Part shown: positions 58,614 through 64,000 of the stretch, one piece after another
Layout: each line of letters begins with the position of its first letter
How positions within the stretch are numbered: position 1 is the stretch's first letter
NCBI GenBank assembly: GCA_016292515.1
Contig: JAEDIJ010000006.1
Coordinates: 21,268-85,267, forward strand
Length of the DNA: 64,000 nucleotides
Source of the DNA: Victivallaceae bacterium
GTDB taxonomy: Bacteria > Verrucomicrobiota > Lentisphaeria > Victivallales > Victivallaceae
Direction of reading: 5' to 3'
Program-made: the position numbers and the translations under genes
Notes under the pieces: model-generated
Told to the model about the DNA's origin: nothing
The model's input: the letters and a program-made list of their open reading frames with translations, nothing else
Databases searched by the model: none

Positions 58614-59288
58614 ATGGAAAGAATCATTACGGTCAAGGGCAACGGGCACATCACGGTGAAGCCGGATCTCGCTGCTGTGAAATTCGGTTTGAAAACGATG
58701 CTCCCTGATTATAAGCGATGTATGAATGCCGCCGCAAAGCGAATTGAGCGCATTAAAGCGGCGGTCATCAGGAGCGGTCTGGCGAAGGACGCCTTGAAGA
58801 CTTCCAACTTTAAGATGGAGCCGGAATATCGTTCCGTGAAAGCATCGGACGGCGGATATAAGCAAGTTTTCTCTCATTGGGAATGCAACTATGATTTAAA
58901 AGTTGAATTCCCTCTGGACAGCAAACTGCTTTCAACGGTACTTTACAATGTCGTCGAGTCCAAGACCGACTGTGAGATCGACGTGGATTTTACGGTTGCC
59001 GATCCCAGCCGCATCGAAAAATCATTGCTGGAAAGTGCAGCGAAAAATGCCCGGACAAAGGCGGAAACGCTTTGCTCCGCTCTGGGCGTGAAGCTCGGTG
59101 CCCTTTTGAACATCAATTACAACTGGGGCAGAATCGACATTTACTCGCACTCTATATTCGGATGCAAAGATATGTGTCTTCCGGGCGCGATGTCGGAGAG
59201 TGCAATGCCTCCGGAAATGGATCCCGAAGACATCAAGGTCAACGACAGCGCGACCTTTGTTTGGGCGATTGAACAATTTGAAAATTGA
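58614..59288 (+). CDS. SIMPL-domain (DUF541) protein, cytoplasmic
   Basis: A 224-residue protein of the SIMPL/DUF541 family (BP26/OMP28-like): it starts ITVKGNGHITVKPDLAAVKF, the usual GxGxVxxxPDxA pattern, then DALKTSNFKMEPEY and the later AAKNARTKAETLCSALGVKLG. Most relatives are periplasmic or surface proteins with a signal peptide; this one has none and would stay in the cytoplasm. Function is unknown. GGAGGT at 58603 fixes the ATG at 58614. It probably shares a transcript with the DUF932 gene. Confidence 0.85.
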   Translation: MERIITVKGNGHITVKPDLAAVKFGLKTMLPDYKRCMNAAAKRIERIKAAVIRSGLAKDALKTSNFKMEPEYRSVKASDGGYKQVFSHWECNYDLKVEFPLDSKLLSTVLYNVVESKTDCEIDVDFTVADPSRIEKSLLESAAKNARTKAETLCSALGVKLGALLNINYNWGRIDIYSHSIFGCKDMCLPGAMSESAMPPEMDPEDIKVNDSATFVWAIEQFEN

Positions 59289-59388
59289 ATTCGGCATCTC
59301 TTGGCATGCCCTTTGTATTGCTATTTTGCCGCATTTGCGTACCAAAGACCAAAAAAGTAAAAAAACGCAGAAAAATTTTTTTGCGTGG

Positions 59389-59417
59389 TTGACAAATTGC
59401 ATTTTTCTTCGTATATT
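59389..59417 (+). promoter_or_regulatory. Promoter of the membrane coiled-coil gene
   Basis: TTGACA (59389-59394), 17-base spacer, TATATT (59412-59417): a full-consensus -35 with optimal spacing. Confidence 0.8.
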
Positions 59418-59491
59418 GGTAGTGTACGGGCGTGCCGTATGGCGCAAAACGTTTTGGGAAAAGCAAAAAAACAAAAAAAGGAGATAAAAAA

Positions 59492-59779
59492 ATGCTCAAA
59501 ATCTTTATTATTATTTGTCTTATCATTACCGCCCCCTTTTTTTTATTCGTCCTTATCACCAGTACCCTGCTGATCCCGCATACTTTCAAATGGTACTTCC
59601 TCGACCCGCACCGGACTCCCGAGGAAGAGGCCGAGGACAAACGAAAAGCGCAAGAGGAAGTAAAAGAGTTTGAAGAGAAAATGCGGCCTCGGTGGGAGGC
59701 TCTGGCAAAAAGAGAAAGAGAGAAACAGGAAGCGAGGGAGAAAGAGAAGATGGAGAAAGAAAAATCCAACGGATGGTGA
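59492..59779 (+). CDS. Small membrane-anchored coiled-coil protein
   Basis: A 95-residue protein: one N-terminal membrane helix (LKIFIIICLIITAPFFLFVL), then ~55 residues almost all Glu, Lys, Arg and Ala that should form a long charged helix or coiled coil. No family is recognised. The very strong promoter (59389-59417) and AAAGGAG suggest high expression, which is unusual for so simple a protein. ATG at 59492 is used; a longer frame from 59432 would add only basic residues ahead of the ribosome site. Confidence 0.75.
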   Translation: MLKIFIIICLIITAPFFLFVLITSTLLIPHTFKWYFLDPHRTPEEEAEDKRKAQEEVKEFEEKMRPRWEALAKREREKQEAREKEKMEKEKSNGW

Positions 59780-60087
59780 GATGGGAAACGAAATGCGCCT
59801 TTCGTTGCGTCGCGAAAAAGTTTTGCAATGGATCAATGGACGCATTCTGTAAAACATTTGCTCAAAGGTTGTTTTTAGGGTTGCCGCTGAAAGAACCTTT
59901 TATCGCCAAGTTTTTTAGGAGATGCCCCGATTTTTCAGCGCGAATCGGCGTATTCTGCCCGGGCGAACTTGAAAAATTGCTGAATGATGTTATTATATGG
60001 CATTGTTGATTTTTTATGCCGAAATATGATTTAATAATCAATTCCGGAATTTTGTACCGGGGAGTAGCGAACCAAAGGGAAAAGATC
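59780..60087. other. Gap before the unknown barrel-like gene
   Basis: It carries a 21-base phrase (59785-59805; core CGAAATGCGCCTTTCGT) also found at 63890-63910, and the promoter at 59969-59996. An open frame at 59692-60009 overlaps the preceding gene and has no ribosome site. Confidence 0.5.
59969..59996 (+). promoter_or_regulatory. Promoter of the unknown barrel-like gene
   Basis: TTGAAA (59969-59974), 16-base spacer, TATTAT (59991-59996). Confidence 0.6.
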
Positions 60088-61071
60088 ATGTCTAACGAAC
60101 TTGCCGAACTGGCGAAAGAAAGAACGCTTCTTAACAAAGAAATGCGCCGCGTGTGGGATGAGGCGAAAGAGCGCAAGATCATTCCCCATCACGACAAGTT
60201 TGCCTCTGAAGAATATCTGCAACATACCCGGAAGGTGATGGCGGAGTCGGAAAGCTCGTTGAAGAAATTTTACGAACTTGACCTCGCCGCATGCGGTCCG
60301 AAACACTTTTCGCGGGAAAATGTCTACATCTGGGGCGGTCCCACGCCCAGTTGGGGCGGCTCCATGGAAAAAGAAACCAGCATCAAGGCGATGAAGTATT
60401 TTGACGCCGACAATGTGATGTATGTCTACGGTCCGCTGAACGACGAGATGATGCAACTTCACAAGGATTGCAAAAAAGTGATCTGCCACCTCGGACGCAA
60501 CTGCCGCACCGACGGTGCCGCGATGGCGTCCGACGTCGAGGAAGCCGAGTTGTTGAGCAAACTTTCGCTTCAATACCCCAATATCGAGGGCGGCGTCATC
60601 GACGATATGGCGGGCAATTACGGGGCGCAGTATTCCCGCAAGGAATATCAGGCGATCTATGCGGCGATCCACAAGTATAATCCGAAACTGAAATTGTACG
60701 GCGTGGTCTACGCGCACGAATTCGTCGATATGACCCGCGAACTTAACGCTGTCGCCGACTGCATCGATCACGTGATCCTGTGGTTCTGGCGCAAAATGGA
60801 GTTGCCGGAGTTGGATCTTACGGTGGAAAAATGCCGCGCGTTTTTCCCCGGCAAACCGATCATGCTCGGCATTTTTATGTTCGACTACGGCAATTGCTAT
60901 CTGCCGAACTCGGCGGAAACGATGCATTATCACCTTGAAAAAGCAAGACGTTTGCTGGAAGCGGGAAAAATTCAGGATAGCGTCATTCTCGGCGACCGCG
61001 AGATCGAAAAATGTCCGGCGGCGGCGGAGTACGTCCGCGATTTCCTGAAACAGGAGTTTTCCGCCGAATAA
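60088..61071 (+). CDS. Unrecognised protein, possible TIM barrel
   Basis: A 327-residue cytoplasmic protein that I cannot assign. After a charged helical N-terminus (~1-60) it alternates short strands and helices as in a beta/alpha barrel: NVYIWGGPTPSWGG, VMYVYGPLNDEMM, NIEGGVIDDMAGNYG, LKLYGVVYAHEF, DHVILWFWRKMELPELD and PIMLGIFMFDYG. The paired Asp in GGVIDDM and the Glu in YAHEF are candidate catalytic residues at strand ends. Its neighbour is a GH31 glycosidase 76 bases downstream, so a sugar-linked role is plausible. AAAGGG precedes the ATG at 60088. Confidence 0.7.
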   Translation: MSNELAELAKERTLLNKEMRRVWDEAKERKIIPHHDKFASEEYLQHTRKVMAESESSLKKFYELDLAACGPKHFSRENVYIWGGPTPSWGGSMEKETSIKAMKYFDADNVMYVYGPLNDEMMQLHKDCKKVICHLGRNCRTDGAAMASDVEEAELLSKLSLQYPNIEGGVIDDMAGNYGAQYSRKEYQAIYAAIHKYNPKLKLYGVVYAHEFVDMTRELNAVADCIDHVILWFWRKMELPELDLTVEKCRAFFPGKPIMLGIFMFDYGNCYLPNSAETMHYHLEKARRLLEAGKIQDSVILGDREIEKCPAAAEYVRDFLKQEFSAE

Positions 61072-61147
61072 GCCCTGCCGCCGTGGATTTTTTCTTGAAT
61101 GGAAGATTTCGTTGATCGTTATTACTGAAATTCGTTGAAAGGCTTTT

Positions 61148-63679
61148 ATGAAATCAGTTGATCCTCGTCGCTTTTGTCTTGCTCCCGCAAACAAAAAAAA
61201 CGTCGTTATGCTTCCACATATGCGCATCTCCGTGCTGGCGGAAGAGCTTTTCCGCCTGGAATATAGCGAAAAAGATGAATTCCTTGACAATCAGACGCTC
61301 GGCGTTGTTTGCCGGGATTTTGGACAGGTGGATTACACCGTTTGTTGTAAAAAAGGGCGTGTCTTGATTTCCACCGCAAAGGCGGAACTTTCCATTAAAC
61401 CGGATGGCAATCCCTTTTCCAAGGAGAATGTTTCCGCGTCTTTTGAAGTTTCAGGTAAAAAAAAGAAATTTGTTTTCGGGATGGAGGACTCCGGCAACCT
61501 CCGCGGTACAGCGCGTACACTTGATGGTTATGACGGGGAAAAGTTCCGCCGGGGAGATGAGATCAAAGGAAAACTTGATTGGGGAAAGGGCTTGTTGTCG
61601 CGTGACGGCTGGTCTTATTTGGACGACACGAAGTCTGTAAAGATCGTAAGGCAGGGGATGCGTCATTGGGTCGCGCCTCGCGCGGATGAAAACTTTTCAG
61701 ACGGCTATCTTTTTTTGTGCGGACATCATTATAAGCGGGCTTTGCAGCTTGGTGCGAAACTTTTGGGCAATCAACCGTTGATCCCGCGTTACGCGCTCGG
61801 CTATTGGTACAGCCGTTACTGGGCGTACACCGATGGCGAATTGCGGCAGATCGTCGAGGATTTCGATCGCTACGGGATCCCGCTCGACGTGCTCGTCGTT
61901 GATATGGACTGGCATCTCCCCGGTTGGACAGGCTATACGTGGGATCGCCGCTACTTCCCCGATCCCGACGACTTTATGAAGTTCGTCCGCGATCACGGGC
62001 TGAAAATGACGCTCAATCTCCACCCGGCGCAAGGCGTCGGGAAGCACGAGGAAATGTTTCCCGCGATGGCAAAGGCGATGGGCGCCGATCCCGAGAAATG
62101 CGATAACATTCCCTTTGACATCACGTCGCAAAAGTATATGAAAAACTACTTTGAGATCCTCCATCATCCGCAGGAAAAGAAAGGGGTCGATTTCTGGTGG
62201 ATGGATTGGCAGCAGGGCGACACGACGCCGATGAAAAATCTGGACACTCTGCCGTGGCTCAATCAGCTCCATTGGGAGGATATGATCGGCAGAAAAGACC
62301 ACCGTCGCCCCTTGATTTTCAGCCGTTTCGGCGGCATCGGGGCAGGGCGCTACGCGGTCGGTTTTTCCGGCGACACCTGGTCGAGTTGGGAATCGCTCGC
62401 GTTGCAGGGCAAATTCACGGCGACTGCCGCCAACGTGCTGTTTGGCTATTGGAGCCACGACATCGGCGGGCATCTTGGCAAACAAGAACTCGCGCCGGAA
62501 CTTTATTTACGCTGGATCCAATACGGGGTCTTTTCGCCCGTATTGCGCACGCATACCAGCAAAAACCCGTTGCAGGAAAGACGCATCTGGTATGCCCCGG
62601 AGCCTTACCGCGGCGAGATGATCGCGGCATTGCAACGCCGTTATGAACTTGCACCTTATATTTACAGCGAAATAGAGGAAGCGACCCGCTCCGCCGTGAG
62701 TTTGTGCCACCCGCTTTACTACGAATTTCCGGAAGACGCCGCTTCCTACCGCTACGGTGACGAATACTTTTTCGGGCGCGATCTCATCGCCGCCCCCGTC
62801 ACCGCCCCCGCTGACGAAACGACGCAGCTGACGAAAAAATCGATCTACTTGCCGCCGGGGGAGTGGTACGACGTCGTTGCCCAGCGGATCGAGCAGGGGG
62901 GCAAAACGCTCTGTCACGAATATCTGTGGAGCGAAACGCCGCTTTTTTCAAGAGCGGGCGGCATCATCCCGGGAACTTTCGGCACCTGCCGACTCGGCGG
63001 CAAGTGCCTTGATCACTTGCTCGTCACCGTCTGCCCCGGGGAAAAGGGCGAATATTCTCTTTACGAGGATGACGGGATCAGCGACCGTTTTCAAAGGGGG
63101 GAATCGGTTCGCATCCAGTTGGCGCAGAGAAGTGCCGATCACCGCCGCACGTTGACGATCAGCCGGCGGCAAGGCAGTTACGACGGCTTTCAGGCAAAAC
63201 GGGCGCTCCAAGTGTGTTTCCCCGGCAGCCGGTCACCGAAAAGCGTTTCCTGCAACGGCAAAAAACTGGTTTTCGGCGAAACGTGGTTCTATCGCGGCGC
63301 AACCGCGAGTGTGGAAGTCGCTTTGCCCGATTTTGATCTCGACCGGGAAAACGTGATTGAGTTGTGTTATGGCGACGATGCTTTCTACGTTGGTAATATC
63401 GCGCCCGTTTTCCGGCGGCTCGCGCGGCTCTCGGCAATCGAACGCGCGATGTGCAACAACTTTCGCCTCGCGGCGGAACTGGAATCGTGGGGCGTCTTGC
63501 TTTCGCGCGCCCCCCGCCGCCTGAAGGAATTTGAGTTGCTTTTGATGCAGAAACTGCCTGTGATCCACCGCGGCATTTTCAAGGACGCCGTAAAATTCAA
63601 GGGAAAAACCGAATGGGTCAATATCAACGTCGCGCGTGTCGCGGCGCTCGTCAAGTCGATTCAGGATTTTTTACGCTGA
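61148..63679 (+). CDS. Glycoside hydrolase family 31 alpha-glycosidase
   Basis: An 843-residue retaining alpha-glycosidase. An N-terminal beta-sandwich (to ~200) leads to the barrel, with YWYSRYWAYTDGE, DVLVVDMDWH and nucleophile Asp353 in DFWWMDWQ, and general acid Asp409 in FSGDTWSSWES. GYWSHDIGGHLG and RTHTSKNP follow, and beta domains close (~560-700), with an unusual helical tail of ~100 residues. Alpha-glucosidase or alpha-xylosidase activity cannot be separated. No signal peptide, so imported oligosaccharides are the likely substrate. AAAGG is ~7 bases before the ATG. Confidence 0.93.
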   Translation: MKSVDPRRFCLAPANKKNVVMLPHMRISVLAEELFRLEYSEKDEFLDNQTLGVVCRDFGQVDYTVCCKKGRVLISTAKAELSIKPDGNPFSKENVSASFEVSGKKKKFVFGMEDSGNLRGTARTLDGYDGEKFRRGDEIKGKLDWGKGLLSRDGWSYLDDTKSVKIVRQGMRHWVAPRADENFSDGYLFLCGHHYKRALQLGAKLLGNQPLIPRYALGYWYSRYWAYTDGELRQIVEDFDRYGIPLDVLVVDMDWHLPGWTGYTWDRRYFPDPDDFMKFVRDHGLKMTLNLHPAQGVGKHEEMFPAMAKAMGADPEKCDNIPFDITSQKYMKNYFEILHHPQEKKGVDFWWMDWQQGDTTPMKNLDTLPWLNQLHWEDMIGRKDHRRPLIFSRFGGIGAGRYAVGFSGDTWSSWESLALQGKFTATAANVLFGYWSHDIGGHLGKQELAPELYLRWIQYGVFSPVLRTHTSKNPLQERRIWYAPEPYRGEMIAALQRRYELAPYIYSEIEEATRSAVSLCHPLYYEFPEDAASYRYGDEYFFGRDLIAAPVTAPADETTQLTKKSIYLPPGEWYDVVAQRIEQGGKTLCHEYLWSETPLFSRAGGIIPGTFGTCRLGGKCLDHLLVTVCPGEKGEYSLYEDDGISDRFQRGESVRIQLAQRSADHRRTLTISRRQGSYDGFQAKRALQVCFPGSRSPKSVSCNGKKLVFGETWFYRGATASVEVALPDFDLDRENVIELCYGDDAFYVGNIAPVFRRLARLSAIERAMCNNFRLAAELESWGVLLSRAPRRLKEFELLLMQKLPVIHRGIFKDAVKFKGKTEWVNINVARVAALVKSIQDFLR

Positions 63680-64000
63680 AGATGCGCTTGCGGTGCATGA
63701 AGCGTCCGCTTTGCGAACATAGTGAACGCTTCATAATGAAGCAATGCGGCGTTGTTTCATATTGCTCGCGACTATTCGCGAGCAATGTTTTATCCGAATT
63801 TCACAGCAAACGGAAGTTTGCCATTTCACGCGACGCTTATCCCCGGTCGGTGAAAGAGTGAAAAAGTGAAATCGCATCTCCGCGTCTGTGAAACGAAATG
63901 CGCCTTTCGTCGCATTTCACTATTTTTTTGCCATTGGGCAAAAAAATGGTTCTTCGACGGTTTATGACAGAAACAAGCAGAAAACTGAAAATTTTCCAGA
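63680..64000. other. Structured gap at the window end
   Basis: No gene is seen. It holds hairpins GAAGCGT/ACGCTTC (63699-63732), a perfect 11-base stem ATTGCTCGCGA/TCGCGAGCAAT (63761-63786, followed by GTTTTATCC, perhaps the GH31 terminator), and a GAAATGCG/CGCATTTC hairpin (63895-63918) containing the 21-base phrase shared with 59785-59805. Confidence 0.5.
63761..63786 (+). terminator. Perfect hairpin after the GH31 gene
   Basis: 11-base-pair stem with a four-base loop, 81 bases after the stop. The T tract is weak. Confidence 0.4.

Noticed and set aside
59692..60009. 105-codon frame overlapping the membrane coiled-coil gene
   Set aside because: No ribosome site, and it is out of frame with the well-supported 59492 gene.
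1..64000. CRISPR array, prophage, rRNA operon or intact insertion sequence
   Set aside because: No regularly spaced repeats, phage structural genes, rRNA sequence or complete transposase were found; only the IS66 fragment near 48 kb.

Overview
The window looks like a chromosome segment from the PVC superphylum, most likely Lentisphaerota (Victivallales-like). The reasons are a 51-residue small basic protein of the Chlamydiae/Verrucomicrobia type (15321-15476), lpxC for lipid A and hence an outer membrane, a very divergent FtsZ, and many secreted or sugar-active proteins of kinds common in that group (neutral-ceramidase-like, PIG-L, GH31, SSS symporter). Placement rests on gene content and family recognition only. 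Coding is dense. Strong third-position G/C bias produces long false antisense ORFs. Promoters are easy to read: a TTGNNN -35 box, usually a 17-base spacer, and a TATATT-like -10 box.

1-32 kb is mostly housekeeping. It holds a cysteine desulfurase tail, rseP and ispG; an SSS symporter behind a long structured leader; pepQ-like and dnaQ-like genes and a ceramidase-like gene. A minus-strand operon follows (asd, a secreted protein, a small unknown, DUF486, nfo), then ligA, the small basic protein, mfd, and a housekeeping sigma factor with a histone-H1-like repeat extension. Next come dnaX-rph-SRP RNA-accD, a ferredoxin-nitroreductase, tRNA-Ser(CGA), and the run cysS, two PilT-type ATPases, thiL, tsaE, CPBP protease.

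32-39.5 kb is an envelope and division block: lpxC, a tandem FabZ-FabZ gene, ftsA and ftsZ in one minus-strand operon, with miaA divergent. A glutamate-racemase-like gene under a LacI regulator and tRNA-Leu(CAA) follow.

39.5-64 kb is accessory. Repeat-rich non-coding DNA with two orphan promoters leads into secreted hydrolases, AraC and LysR regulators, an RNase II/R exonuclease, and a family of secreted proteins present as a complete gene, a stand-alone N-terminal domain and an internally deleted remnant. A LysR-flanked operon (PQ-loop protein, esterase, PIG-L deacetylase, 1070-residue glycosidase-like protein) has been split by a segment carrying an IS66 remnant and a foreign-looking DUF1275 gene between two copies of the operon's leader. 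Beyond it are a GT39 glycosyltransferase, an MFS transporter, a DUF932-SIMPL-membrane coiled-coil group, an unrecognised barrel-like protein and a GH31 glycosidase.

How the genes fit together: the accessory half is best read as regulator-controlled uptake and breakdown of complex glycans (esterases and deacetylases removing substituents, glycosidases cleaving the backbone, MFS/PQ-loop/SSS proteins transporting products). Substrates cannot be named from sequence. No CRISPR array, rRNA gene, phage or intact insertion sequence was seen.
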